Under the pieces are notes generated by a model, which saw only the letters and a list, made by a program, of their open reading frames with translations, was not told where the DNA came from and ran no database searches. A stretch of DNA of 64,000 bases, taken from NCBI GenBank assembly GCA_963665915.2, contig CAXXSG010000005.1, forward strand, positions 168,617 through 232,616, in the 5' to 3' direction. This DNA comes from JAFGRU01 sp963665915. Lineage in GTDB: Bacteria; Desulfobacterota; Desulfuromonadia; Desulfuromonadales; JAAYDE01. A program made the position numbers and the translations under genes. This document shows positions 42,687 to 53,100 of the stretch, in pieces; position 1 is the stretch's first letter, and each line of letters starts with the position of its first letter.

Positions 42687-44894
42687 TCAGCCATCGGTAA
42701 GCTTTTCTTCCCCATCAAGAACCCGTCTGATGGTCCGTGATAAATTGGCCATGTTAAACGGCTTTTGAATGAAACCGTTACAACCACGACGCATGATCTC
42801 AGCAGCCTGCCCGTCAAGAGTATAGCCGCTGGATAAGATAACAGGTAGTGAAGGGATTAAATTCCGAATCTGCATAAAGGTCTTTTCTCCATCCATGTCC
42901 GGCATGATCATGTCCAGGATGACAAGATCGATTCTCTCGCCGCTATTCCTTAACTTGTCAACACCCCTCACACCGCCCTGGACCGCAACCACATCGTACC
43001 CCAGTTTCTCCAACATGGCCCGCCCGACCTTAAGAATCATCTCCTCGTCATCGATCAGAAGTATCCTTTCCGAACCCCCGACGACCTGTGACTCAGCTTG
43101 AATTTTATGATGAGGCCTTTTTTCCGATAATGGCAAATATATATTAAAAGTCGTTCCATGCCCGACTTCACTATAAACAGTCATAAAACCATGATGGTTT
43201 TTAATTATCCCATAAGCTGACGACAACCCCAGCCCAGTCCCTCTCTCCTTGTCCTTCGTTGTAAAAAAGGGGTCGAAAACCCGTTCGCGTGTCTTCTCAT
43301 CCATACCAACACCGGAATCGGTGACCGAAATCCTAGCATAACCGCCACCCTTGCAATGGTAAGGTTCACAAAAAGAATCATCCAGCAGAACTTTTTCGGT
43401 CTGCAATTGAAGCACCCCACCATCCGGCATCGCCTGCCAGGCATTGACATACATGTTCAACAATACCTGCTCAATTTGCGGCCTTTCAACCTCGGCCACC
43501 AGTGCGGATTGCACCGTCTCCACTTTAAGCTGAATTTCTTTTCTTGACCGACTGAACAGGGTTGAGCTGTTTTTAACCAGTTCGTTAAGATCCGTTGCTT
43601 TAGGGTCATATTTTCCGCCCCTGGCCGTACCAAGCAATTGGGCCGTAAGATTGTATGCACTGCGGACCAGTTCTTCTATGGCCAGGATATGTTCTGAGCT
43701 GCTATCGAAAGTGTCCAGGTCCGAAGCTAACAAAGAACAATGGCCCTGAATTCCCATTAGAAGATTGTTGAAGTCGTGGGCAATACCTCCAGCCAAAGTA
43801 CCCATTGCTTCCAGCTTCTTACTTTCGTTGATGCGTTTTAGAAGTGCCTCTTTTTCGATCTCCGAACGTTTTTCATTCTCGATATCCGCCAGTACGCCTC
43901 GAAGCCCAATGGGACCATCATCCCCGAAAATGGGACGACTGGATGTTCTTACCCAATGCAGGTCGCCATTACTGTCCACCATGCGGTATTCAGTGGGCCT
44001 CAAATCCCCGGAGATAACTTTTGGGAACTCAGCCTGAACCATTTCGAGATCTTTCGGGCAGACCATATCGGTATAATGCGCCCCTATAAGACTTTTTGAA
44101 CTGTAACCAAGAATGGGAGTAATGGCCGGACTGACATATTTGATTACGCCATTATGATCTATTTCAAAGATGACATCGTTGATCTCCTCGGTAAGCTGCC
44201 GGTAACTTTCCCTAGAGTTTTCCAACGCTTGTGTTCTTTCCTGAACGATTGCTTCCAGATGATCTTTGTGCTGGGCTAATTCCCATGAAGTACGTTCCAG
44301 CTTTGAACGTGAATTGAGAAGTTCAGAATGCGATCGTCTGATCCGCCTCGCCAGAAAGATTACGGCAACAATAAACACAATTCCCATTAAACCTGCATGC
44401 TTGAATGATTCCTCTGATTCCATGAGGAAAGCGAGCACGATGGGAACGGTACTTGGAATTGTGAAACAAACAAATCCCGTCAAGGACGGTGTAAGCGTCA
44501 GAATTGCACCACCGCTCAAGCCACACACTATGGCAATCAGGTAGAATTTGTGCATATCAGTGGCAGACACATATAAGACAATGGATGCAACCCCCCAGGC
44601 CGCGCCCTGCAGGAAGATCGAGGTTAAGACTACCCGGTACAGCGCTCTGTAATGATGGGAAAGATCAGCACATCTCTCGTACAAGAGATACAACACAAGA
44701 CGGAGAAACGATGCGCCGATGATAAGCCAGAGCCAGGTGTAATTCGAGGATGGAATTGCCAGATAGGTTATGAATGCGATACTCAGGTTTACCGCAATAG
44801 CGGTTGTCGATTTGTGGAGCAATAATGTTACATGCTCCTGAGTCTGGTAGGATTTGTCCTGCTTGATGTCGGTGCCAGAAAAAGCTTCGGTCAT
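42687..44894 (-). CDS. Membrane-bound hybrid histidine kinase (PAS-HisKA-HATPase-REC)
   Basis: 735 aa: an N-terminal membrane sensor of about six segments (~25-190) related to that of the diguanylate cyclase at 38809, a coiled coil (~200-235), PAS/PAC (~240-360), a HisKA with GTLAGGIAHDFNNLL (His ~373), a HATPase with NMYVNAWQAMPDGG, DSGVGM and GTGLGLSSAYGI, and a C-terminal receiver (~615-730) with acceptor Asp in LVILDMIMPDMDG and IQKPFN. This is the layout of phosphorelay kinases. No partner regulator is adjacent. Convergent with the nitroreductase gene. Confidence 0.92.
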   Translation of the reverse strand: MTEAFSGTDIKQDKSYQTQEHVTLLLHKSTTAIAVNLSIAFITYLAIPSSNYTWLWLIIGASFLRLVLYLLYERCADLSHHYRALYRVVLTSIFLQGAAWGVASIVLYVSATDMHKFYLIAIVCGLSGGAILTLTPSLTGFVCFTIPSTVPIVLAFLMESEESFKHAGLMGIVFIVAVIFLARRIRRSHSELLNSRSKLERTSWELAQHKDHLEAIVQERTQALENSRESYRQLTEEINDVIFEIDHNGVIKYVSPAITPILGYSSKSLIGAHYTDMVCPKDLEMVQAEFPKVISGDLRPTEYRMVDSNGDLHWVRTSSRPIFGDDGPIGLRGVLADIENEKRSEIEKEALLKRINESKKLEAMGTLAGGIAHDFNNLLMGIQGHCSLLASDLDTFDSSSEHILAIEELVRSAYNLTAQLLGTARGGKYDPKATDLNELVKNSSTLFSRSRKEIQLKVETVQSALVAEVERPQIEQVLLNMYVNAWQAMPDGGVLQLQTEKVLLDDSFCEPYHCKGGGYARISVTDSGVGMDEKTRERVFDPFFTTKDKERGTGLGLSSAYGIIKNHHGFMTVYSEVGHGTTFNIYLPLSEKRPHHKIQAESQVVGGSERILLIDDEEMILKVGRAMLEKLGYDVVAVQGGVRGVDKLRNSGERIDLVILDMIMPDMDGEKTFMQIRNLIPSLPVILSSGYTLDGQAAEIMRRGCNGFIQKPFNMANLSRTIRRVLDGEEKLTDG

Positions 44895-45376
44895 CAGGAA
44901 ATAAAACTCCCTAAGCGATCACATTTAACATATGGGAAACCCTCATGTCTTGATACATACCTCTAGAAGCTAGTGTACCCCCGAGGGACAAAAAACCAAC
45001 CGGTTTTTTTCAAGGGCGATTATGTACACAACCTGAAGTGAAAAAACCTTGAATTCAGGAAATCCAAGGCTTTTTGATTTTTATTTCATCAAGGGCATGG
45101 AGATGGATTTGATATTTTAAGCATTTTTCCACTTTCCATTCCGGTTTAGGTCGCAAAACCGGCAGGTGGGCTTTAGATAGCGTGCAATTACCGGTTACAG
45201 AAGAAGTGTTCATGACTAATCCGGGTATGGGGTTTTGAGACCTTTTGCCGATACAAAATATCCTCGCCTCCAGGTGCAAAACCCGGCCACAAATAAAACA
45301 AAATACGCTTCCTGGCCTTTTTGTTCTATTTTTTCAGTTGGTTGAAATGCGATCGCAAAAGTTCCACATTAGCAAT
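44895..45376. other. Intergenic region, nothing recognised
   Basis: About 480 bp containing the histidine kinase promoter region. Open frames here have no ribosome site or recognisable family. No hairpin with a T run was noticed. Confidence 0.3.
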
Positions 45377-45589
45377 TTATTTCTCTTTGCCTTGCATTTC
45401 CTCTGTAACCCCACAGTGCCACTCCTCACCATCAAAATAATCAATGTTTGTGCACTTCGGATGCTCATCCAGATATTCTTTCGCCGCCTGGTATGTCAAA
45501 CTCTTGTAGTGATGCAGATATTCACCAAACCCGAAATTGTCCATTTTATCTTCGACTACTGAGTAGTAACAGGAACTATTAACCCTCAT
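45377..45589 (-). CDS. Small hypothetical protein
   Basis: 70-aa acidic protein (MRVNSSCYYSVVEDKMDNFG...), with Tyr/His-rich middle and two Cys near the end. GGAAAG lies 7 nt upstream of ATG, so translation is plausible. No family recognised. It begins 20 bp after another small frame on the same strand. Confidence 0.4.
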   Translation of the reverse strand: MRVNSSCYYSVVEDKMDNFGFGEYLHHYKSLTYQAAKEYLDEHPKCTNIDYFDGEEWHCGVTEEMQGKEK

Positions 45590-45609
45590 TTTTCTTTCCT
45601 TTCTCGTAT

Positions 45610-45822
45610 TTAAAAAACCTTGCCCCTTTGCCTTGCAACAATCTTTTCCGCCGAAATTTTCACAGGCTCTCTGACGCCAGCTGCATAAGTATGCAGGGCC
45701 AAAGCACCCCTTCCCTTAAACGCATATACCATATTAAAATTCAGAACTTCTTTCCATTGGAAAATCCCATCTTCTTTTCTTTTTCTCAACAAATCCTCCA
45801 ACTCCCCAAAAAACCACATCAT
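45610..45822 (-). CDS. Small hypothetical protein
   Basis: 70-aa basic protein (MMWFFGELEDLLRKRK...). The ribosome site is poor (GGA immediately before two ATGs). No family recognised. It may form a unit with the next small frame downstream. Low confidence that it is a real gene. Confidence 0.3.
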   Translation of the reverse strand: MMWFFGELEDLLRKRKEDGIFQWKEVLNFNMVYAFKGRGALALHTYAAGVREPVKISAEKIVARQRGKVF

Positions 45823-46022
45823 TCCAAAAAAAACCGACCAACCCGGGACCGGCTCTCATATTTTTTTGACGTTATTATTGCGACGCATGCGCTGCCGAGA
45901 TGTGGAGGCAGATTTGCATGAAGGACGGGAAAAAGGGGTGTAATTGAAGCTTGCACCTTTCCCAAACTCATAACTGCTGGACGGGATGAGTGAAAAACAA
46001 ATGCCGTGCGCGGGAATAGTTT

Positions 46023-46298
46023 TCAGAGGATTGTGGCCTCGACTGAAGCGGAATTGACCAGGGTAGATTTGGTCTGAGCGTTTTCCCAGGAAATCTGCCT
46101 CAGGAGCATGCTGAGGAAAGCCTCAGGGCCTTTTTCCAGCTCCGAAACCAGGGCAGAGATTTCCTCACTGGATACCTCCTCCTTGAGTTTCAGCATAACC
46201 CCCGGATCAATGTTTTCCTGAGCCCAGGAAAGAAGTTCGCGCTCAGGATGAGCTACCATTTTGGACAGGAATTGAGTGATGATTTCCAGCCTTGTCAT
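46023..46298 (-). CDS. Small helical hypothetical protein
   Basis: 91 aa, strongly helical and amphipathic (MTRLEIITQFLSKMVAHPERELLSW; later SALVSELEKGPEAFLSMLL). AAGGG lies 7 nt upstream of ATG 46298, which I prefer to a longer frame. No family recognised. It lies alone, divergent from a small membrane protein gene. Confidence 0.55.
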   Translation of the reverse strand: MTRLEIITQFLSKMVAHPERELLSWAQENIDPGVMLKLKEEVSSEEISALVSELEKGPEAFLSMLLRQISWENAQTKSTLVNSASVEATIL

Positions 46299-46563
46299 TG
46301 CAAATCCCTTCAAAATCATTTCAGCATAAATTTGGAAGATTTTTAGTTTGCCAGAACTGAAACAAGGAATCCAGAAAAAAAATTATTCAAACTAAAACTT
46401 TTCCCATGTCAGTGAAAGGGATTCAACTTTTTCTTTTAAATTTTTCAACTGTCCGGAATCACTCTGACCCTAACCATCGGCCGGGGCCCCCTCCTCGCTG
46501 AAAAACAACCTTGAAAAACCAGGTTCAACGGCCTAAACTCTTGTCCGTTTGCCAAGAAACAAA

Positions 46564-46923
46564 ATGCAACAGAAAGAGGAAAAAGTGACAACCAATTCAA
46601 GAAAATTCTTCATCGGCGCCTCGATGTTTTCCTGGTTTATCTCAAGTGCCGCTTTCCATCTCAACGGAGACGGATACTGGGCCAACTTGGTAACCGTCAG
46701 ATTCTTGCTGTTTACTTTTCTGGGAATGATTTTTATTTCCGTTTTAATGGGAATAGCCTGGTATGAACTTTTCGTTTTTCTGACGTCGAAACGGAATTTT
46801 CCGCCCACCGACCTTCAAATCATCCACAAATGGACGAAATTCCGCGAGCTTTTGAAGCTGGCCTGCCTGATGTCGGTTTTTGCTATCGCCCACATCAGCT
46901 ACAATTTTTTCTACAGCCTGTGA
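46564..46923 (+). CDS. Small membrane protein of unknown function
   Basis: 119 aa with three predicted transmembrane segments (around IGASMFSWFISSAAFHL, FLLFTFLGMIFISVLMG and LACLMSVFAIAHISYNFF) and a charged loop (SKRNFPPTDLQIIHKWTKFREL). Start ATG 46564 is the first ATG; its ribosome site is weak. No family recognised. Confidence 0.55.
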   Translation: MQQKEEKVTTNSRKFFIGASMFSWFISSAAFHLNGDGYWANLVTVRFLLFTFLGMIFISVLMGIAWYELFVFLTSKRNFPPTDLQIIHKWTKFRELLKLACLMSVFAIAHISYNFFYSL

Positions 46924-47190
46924 AGTAAGGGACTTTGTTCTCTTTCCGCTGTTTAGATTCAACTCGCTTCCGTTCCCCTCCCAGGCCAATCCTCTGGCCT
47001 GCACGCAACGTTCGGCTCCCTGCAGTTTCCACCATTAATATAAAAACGCCTGTCCACGTCACTAATAAACACAGCTGTACCTACCGTAACATCCGCCTGA
47101 ACCCTTTTCTTTTTAGCAAAGGAAAATTGACAAAGACCTATTTTCGGATATGTGTTAAAGAGTGCAAAGTTAACTGCAAGGGAGGTTAGG

Positions 47191-48117
47191 ATGTATTTCA
47201 TAACGAACAAAACAGTTAATGAAAAAGCCGGGAATAAACTGACATTCAAAGAGTCAAACGAATTATCCCAAAGCCTCAGGTATTGTCGTCTGCTGGAAGG
47301 AAAACTGTTCGAGGAAATCGGCAGCAAGGCTTTCATGCAACACCTGATGGACTCCGCCGCAGAAAAAGAAATCCTCTTCTACATTCATGGATTCAACAAT
47401 CAGCCCCATGAGGATATTTTCCCCAGGGCCAGGGCCATGCAGAACCAGCTTAAGGACGGCGGGCTTGGCAGTATCGCCGTGATTCCCATTATCTGGCCGT
47501 GCGACGACGACTTTGGCGTGATTCAGGATTACTGGGATGACCAGGAGTCGGCTGAGTTTTCCGGAATTTTTTTCAGTCGCGCCATTTCAAAATTGACGGC
47601 CTGGCAGGAAGAACAAAAGGATCCATGCAAGAAAAGAATGCACCTTATGGCCCACTCCATGGGCGCCAGATTGCTGCTGAAAGGTCTTTCTTACTGGGCT
47701 TGCAGGTACGGCGGCGGCGGCGTCCCCTATCTGTTCAAAAACATATTTCTCATGGCGTCGGACATCCCCAACGAGTCCCTTGAAAAATCGGCGGAAGGCA
47801 CCTACATAACGAAAGCGGCGCAACGGATAATCTGCTACTTTGCCAACGACGATTTCGCGATGCCTGCGAGCAAGGTGGCGAACGTCAAAAACGCCGTGTT
47901 CAGTCGCCGTATCGGGCATACGGGACCGGAGGATATGTCGAAGGTTCCCAATAACGTGTACGCGGTCAACTGTGATTCGTTCAACAATAAATTTGATAAA
48001 AAGGGGCATAGCTACTTTGTGGACGTCAAGGACAAGAAAAGCCCTGCCTTTCAACATGTCATAAAAGTTATTAAGACCAAAAAGCCGCAACTGGGTGACC
48101 GGGAGATTGAACTCTAA
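47191..48117 (+). CDS. DUF900-type alpha/beta hydrolase
   Basis: 308 aa starting MYFITNKTVNEKAG, typical of DUF900 proteins. LFYIHGFNNQPHED is the oxyanion-side motif and LMAHSMGARLLL the nucleophile elbow (Ser ~154). The acid is near NDDFAMPASKV and the His near GHSYFVD at the end, giving a plausible triad. GGGAGG lies upstream of ATG 47191, which fixes the start. No signal peptide. A lipase/esterase-like activity is likely; the substrate is unknown. Confidence 0.8.
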   Translation: MYFITNKTVNEKAGNKLTFKESNELSQSLRYCRLLEGKLFEEIGSKAFMQHLMDSAAEKEILFYIHGFNNQPHEDIFPRARAMQNQLKDGGLGSIAVIPIIWPCDDDFGVIQDYWDDQESAEFSGIFFSRAISKLTAWQEEQKDPCKKRMHLMAHSMGARLLLKGLSYWACRYGGGGVPYLFKNIFLMASDIPNESLEKSAEGTYITKAAQRIICYFANDDFAMPASKVANVKNAVFSRRIGHTGPEDMSKVPNNVYAVNCDSFNNKFDKKGHSYFVDVKDKKSPAFQHVIKVIKTKKPQLGDREIEL

Positions 48118-48311
48118 TCCGGCGCTGGAAACCGGCTTGGGATTTTTCGCACAGGGTTCGTTTTAAAGACTCTGCGGAAGCATAAACCAAAGGCGGCGGT
48201 TTACGCACACCCATTTTTCACCGCTTCGGGGCGACACTTCTTTTCCCCATTCGCTTTTGCAAATTCCACTGAACTGGCTTCTATAGCCTTCAGCGAAGGA
48301 AACTTCACTGT

Positions 48312-48393
48312 GTCCCATAAACTTTTCCTCAGTGATGCTGAGCAGGGACATCTTTACGCCCAGTTCATGCTTGGCGGCATGTACCATGGTTTC
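48312..48393 (+). pseudogene. Sel1-repeat fragment
   Basis: A short in-frame stretch reads SDAEQGHLYAQFMLGGMY, matching the Sel1-like repeat consensus (A-x-G-x-x-x-AQ-x-x-LG-x-MY). The surrounding frame is degraded and no start is found, so it looks like the remnant of a Sel1-repeat protein. A 74-codon frame on the other strand over the same bases is its shadow. Confidence 0.35.
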
Positions 48394-48749
48394 ACCAGCT
48401 TCCCCGGCTACGCATCGGGATCACGTCAGCGTTGGGCCTGTTGAGCTCCTAAGACCTGCGCTGGTTATTGGAAAGCGGGCCAGTTCTCCCTGAAAGGAAC
48501 TCTGCCGAGAAGTTTTTTTCCTGAGTTTTTCCAATCGCAACTACTGTTATTAATTTCCCCTATCCCTCAACCTCATTAAAAAATCATTTTTTTGGCATTT
48601 CATTCATTTGTACTCTCGTTTTTCTGACTCCAAACCTTATTTAAATTTCATAACTTATTTATTTTCTTCAGACTCAGACAAGTAATAATCCTTATTATTT
48701 AGTATGTTATTATTTTATAAAGATTTTTATTTATGGGTTTTTTTGATGT

Positions 48750-48765
48750 TGGCACCGGGCTTGCT
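48750..48765 (+). promoter_or_regulatory. Sigma-54 (RpoN) promoter with no protein gene behind it
   Basis: TGGCAC (48750-48755), 5 nt, TTGCT (48761-48765): a perfect match to the -24/-12 consensus with the required GG-GC spacing. Transcription would start near 48775. No protein-coding frame follows; a strong terminator does. Confidence 0.75.
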
Positions 48766-48774
48766 CTTTAATGA

Positions 48775-48840
48775 GTCAACCACTTTTGAACGACTCCTTT
48801 TTATTGCTGGGGGGGAGAAATCCCCCCATTTTTTATTTTT
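48775..48840 (+). ncRNA. Candidate sigma-54-dependent small RNA (~60 nt)
   Basis: The predicted transcript runs from the sigma-54 start near 48775 to the terminator. It contains a GAGTC/GACTC pair (48773-48777 and 48792-48796), a U-rich single-stranded middle (CCTTTTTATTG) and a terminator hairpin. No ribosome site or start codon lies inside. This is a prediction from promoter and terminator only. Confidence 0.5.
48810..48840 (+). terminator. Strong intrinsic terminator with GAAA tetraloop
   Basis: Seven-bp G/C stem GGGGGGA/TCCCCCC closed by GAAA, followed by ATTTTTTATTTTT. It is far from the preceding DUF900 gene (700 bp) and close to the sigma-54 promoter. Confidence 0.9.
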
Positions 48841-48954
48841 GTGAAAATCTTTATCCTGCGTGAGAAAGTTTTTAATAGTGGTCAGGGCTTTGCCCCAACG
48901 TCTTCCTGAATTATAAAAGGAAAGGGATTATTCCCCTTCTTTTTTTTATGCGCT

Positions 48955-49112
48955 TTCTGTGCTTCGATTCCCAGAGGCAGAAAATATGAAAGGCCCGCCA
49001 ATATAGGCGAGCCATTTTTTATTTTGCCGGTGGTGGCAGGAATCACCTGCAGCACTCCGGACCTCATGTCTGCCATTGCACAGGCTCACCTCGCCTCACT
49101 TCAACCACTCAA
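48955..49112. repeat. tmRNA-adjacent repeat family, copy 1
   Basis: Diverged copy of the ~190-bp unit best seen at 56201-56390. It shows the tail TTCGATTCCCA-GGCAG, the hairpin GGCCCGCC/GGCGAGCC with TTTTTTATTTT, then the next unit's head GGTGGTGGCAGGAATCACC and GGCTCACCTCGCCTCACTTC. Confidence 0.75.
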
Positions 49113-49229
49113 TGACAAGTTCCCAAACGAGGTTTACTGCATAACCGGTTGGCTAATGGAGCGCGCATTTTGCGCAGGCAGAAAAAGTGATACTTAAACC
49201 TGTCCGAATGAATGGCCTTGACATGAAAG

Positions 49230-49553
49230 CTACAGATGGGCAGTGCGTTCATGAAGACACTCGTATTCTCCAACCTCAAACTCACGGCAAACCCAGGGCC
49301 GTCGCTCGTAAATCATACAAAGCATGGTGTTTCGGTCCAAGGCCGAACACCAGCCATCTTCCAGCCGCGCCATGGTCATCCCACCCCACTCATCTGTCTC
49401 AACATAATAATCGGGCACTCCGGTATCGGTAATGAGCATTACTTCTAAACGGCAGCAGCAGGCCTTGCAGTTTTCACAGGTCACCTCGGTATCAGGCGGT
49501 GTTGTAGCTTCAATTGTCATAGATGACTTTTTATTTTTGTTATGGGCGTCCAT
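49230..49553 (-). CDS. YkgJ-family cysteine-cluster protein
   Basis: 107 aa with the YkgJ pattern CENCKACCCR near residue 30, WCSALDRNTMLCMIYERRPWVCREF in the C-terminal half, and eight or more Cys in total. The family is predicted to bind zinc or iron-sulfur; its function is unknown. ATG 49553 has AAGG 9 nt upstream; an ATG 10 codons on is possible. It lies between two copies of the local repeat family. Confidence 0.75.
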   Translation of the reverse strand: MDAHNKNKKSSMTIEATTPPDTEVTCENCKACCCRLEVMLITDTGVPDYYVETDEWGGMTMARLEDGWCSALDRNTMLCMIYERRPWVCREFEVGEYECLHERTAHL

Positions 49554-50120
49554 GTACGTAGCCTTGAATTTGTTTTTGAATAACGAGCCGGTAGAGAAAT
49601 TCCCTTCAGAGAGCACTTCCCAAGTAGAATACTTGTAAAAACAGAAATTAAGCTAATATACCGTTTTTTGGACTTTTTATATACAGGCACTCTAAATCGG
49701 TCGATATTGCCAGATACGTAGCTCCGGATATAGATAAATATATTGTTTCCGGAACTCTGGGACGTAAGGCGCCCATCTATTCATAAAATAAAACTTTGGC
49801 GGGAAGCTCCTGCTACATTCCCCATGTTATGTCCTTCCTTGCGTATGCTCGTCTGCGCTCGCTGATACGCAACTCCCTGGCTGCTTCTGATGTTTAGTCC
49901 GCGTTCGGCTCCCTTAGATTCTCAACATCTCCAAAAAATTTCTTTATATTTGAATTCTTTACATGGGTTTTGCATAATTTTTTTAATTATTAAAATTTCT
50001 TCAATTCAATTTTTTAATAACTGATCTTTTTGGCGTTATTAATTTTCCCGTGTGACCTGAGGTGTGCGAAGCGCTTTTTAAATTGCCTGCGTGCAGGGGA
50101 TAAAGGAAAGAATTCATAGC
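49554..50120. other. Intergenic region upstream of the large receptor gene
   Basis: About 570 bp. It contains a repeat-family copy at 49799-49922 and AT-rich sequence (49920-50040) that probably holds the promoter of the PAS-GGDEF-EAL gene. No other gene recognised. Confidence 0.4.
49799..49922. repeat. tmRNA-adjacent repeat family, copy 2
   Basis: Diverged copy of the ~190-bp unit: GCGGGAAGCTCCTGCTACATTCC, then a central part related to the CTCACCTCGCCTCACTTC block, and a tail GATGTTTAGTCCGCG followed by TTCGGCTCCCTT. It lacks the terminator segment. Confidence 0.7.
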
Positions 50121-53100
50121 ATGAATTCCGGGAACATCCGCCTATCAAAACAATATGGTAAGTCCTTGGCCATACTTTTGTGCCTGGTCGTGATGATGTT
50201 GCTCGGTGCTATTACCGGCACAAGTGAGGAAGTACCCCCCCCAAACATCCGCGCAAAATGGTCCCCTACCTCGGAACTGTCTGCCCATCGCCGTATCGTG
50301 ATCGGCGGGGATCAAAACTTCCCTCCATTTGAATACCTGGATGAAAATGGTCGTCCAACCGGCTTTAATGTCGAAATCACGAGGGCTATCGCCCGCCAGG
50401 TGGGCATCGACGTCGAAGTCCACCTTGGGCCCTGGACCGACATTCGCCAGGGATTAGCCCAAGGTGAGATCGATGCCATTCAGGGCATGTTTTACTCCCC
50501 AGACCGCAACCAGACGTTCGATTTCAGCTCACCATACAAAGTCATCCATTACATCAGCGTCATACGCAAAGGCTCCGAACTTCCACCGACCACCATGGGC
50601 AATCTGGCAGGAAAAAGTATCGTCGTACAGGATGGCGACATCATGCACGATTTCCTTGTGAAGAAAGGACTCGGGAAACAGGTTTCAGTTGCCGAATCCA
50701 TGGAAGAAGCACTTGGGATCTTGGCCGGGGGACAACACGATTGTGCCCTCGTACCCCGACTGACGGCGCTGTATTTGATCAAAAAAAACGAGTTGAACAA
50801 CCTGACCATTGCACAGCGCCCGTTCCTTTCGCCTGAATACTGCTATGCCGTGCCGCATAACAGCAGATTTCTCCTGGCACAGTTCAACGAAGGCCTTAAA
50901 GTTCTTAAAGAAACCGGCGAATATCGACATATTTACAACAAAACAATGGGGATTTACGGAGATTCACCCCCCCGGTTTGCCACCATTCTCCGATATTTCT
51001 GGCTGGTGGCAGCTCCCCTGCTTTTGGTTCTTTTTATAATTTTCATTTGGTTGTGGTCCCTGCGGAAAGAGGTGGCCCGTCGAACAGCGGAATTACAAGT
51101 GGAGGCGAGTCGGCGGCATATCCTTCTCGATAAATCAAGAGACGGGATCGTGGTCCTTGACCAAAACTGTAAAGTATGCGAAGCCAATCCGCGCTTTGCC
51201 GAAATGCTCGGTTATTCTTCAGAGGAAGTCCGTCAATTCCATGTGTGGGATTGGGATGACCAATGGTCGCGGGAGCAACTGTTGGAATTAGCTAAGCAAA
51301 ATGAGGCAAACGGACATTGTTTCGAAACACGCCACCGGCGAAAGGATGGAACATGCTTTGACGTGGAAATCAGCTCGAACGAGGCGGTAATCGGAGGGGA
51401 AAGGCTGGTTTTCAGTATTTGCCGGGATATTACCAAGCGCAAGCATGCAGAGCAGGCGTTGCGGGAGAGCGAAGAAAAACACCGGCTACTTGCGGAAAAT
51501 GCCTCTGATGTTATCTGGACCTACAGCCTGGCAGAGAACCGATATCTGTATATGAGCCCATCTGTCGAAAAAATATTTGGCTATACGGTTGAAGAAGCGC
51601 AGAGAGCGTCGTTGAAAGATCATTTGTCCGGTAAAAGTTTGTCACAAGTGAGGCAAACATTAAAAAAGATGATGCAAAGAGAAGAGATCCAACCCGAGGA
51701 ATCCTTCTTTGAAGTGGAGCAGGTCAAAAAAAATAAAACGCTAATCTGGACGGAAGTCTCTTTTTCAATAATTCGAGACAAGGCCGGAAAACCTTTAATT
51801 CTTCAGGGAATTACCCGTGATATCAGTGAGCGTAAACGTGCCGTTGCAGACTTGAATATGAGTCATCGGGCGATGGAGGCGAGCAATAATGGGATCATGA
51901 TCTGCGATGCATTTCAACCGGATTACCCCATCTGCTATGTCAATCGAGCCTTCGAAAAAATTACCGGCTATTCGAAGGAAGAGGTTTTGGGATTAAATCC
52001 ACGTTTTCTGGCTGGCGACGATCGGAACCAGGAAGGATTACTCGAAATCTCGCGAGCTTTAAAAGACAAGGTGGAAGTGGACATCGAAATCCGTAACTAC
52101 CGTAAAGACTGCAGCCTTTTCTGGAATGAACTGAAAATTGCCCCCGTTCAATGTGCCGATGGCGAAGTCACTCATTTTGTTGGAATTATAGACGACATCA
52201 CTCTGCGCAAGCGGCATGAGGAGGAACTCGAACACAAGGCGACCCACGACTCCCTGACAGGACTGGCCAATCGCAATCTTCTGGAGGACCGGATCAATCA
52301 GAGTATTTTCTACGCAGGTCGCTCCAAACGCATCGTCGCTGTTCTTCTGCTCGATCTGGATCGATTCAAGAGGATCAATGATACCTTTGGACACAGCTGG
52401 GGAGATCTGCTGCTCAAGGAAGTGGCTGAACGTTTGTCCATATCTATTCGTGAATGCGACACCGTAGCACGTTTTGGTGGGGATGAATTTGTCATTGTTC
52501 TGGCCGAGGTCGCCGAGTTCTCTGATATTGGAATTGTGATCAAAAAAATCCTTAAAAACTTGTCTGAACCAGTAAAGATCAACAACCACGAGCTGGAGGT
52601 CAGCACCAGTATCGGAATCAGCTTCTTTCCTGAAAATGGTCATGATGCGGAAGCCCTGATCCAAAAAGCAGATTTGGCTATGTTCCAGGCGAAGCAGGCA
52701 GGCGGAAATACCTCCTGTTACTTCTCTCCTGAAATGACGGCAAGAGCCCAGGAAATGCTCAGTCTGGAGGCCGGTATACGCGAGGCTCTTAAAAAAGAGG
52801 AGTTTTTGCTGCATTTTCAGCCGAAGGTCAATCTCCAGAATGGCTGCATCCAGGGATGCGAGGCCCTGGTGCGCTGGCAACACCCCCAAAAAGGATTATT
52901 GTTCCCCGGTCATTTCATTCCAGCCTCGGAAGAGACCGGGTTGATTCTTCCCCTGGGTAAATGGATAATGGAATCAGCCTGCAGACAGGCTAAAATTTGG
53001 GAAATATCAGGTTTCCCCTCGTTTGGAATTTCAGTCAACGTTTCTGCCCGTCAGTTCCGGCAGGAAAATTTTGTCGAGCAGGTTTGCGATATATTGAATA

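Noticed and set aside
48163..48387. 74-codon minus-strand frame as a gene
   Set aside because: No ribosome site, and the opposite strand over the same bases encodes a clear Sel1-repeat fragment, so this frame is its shadow.
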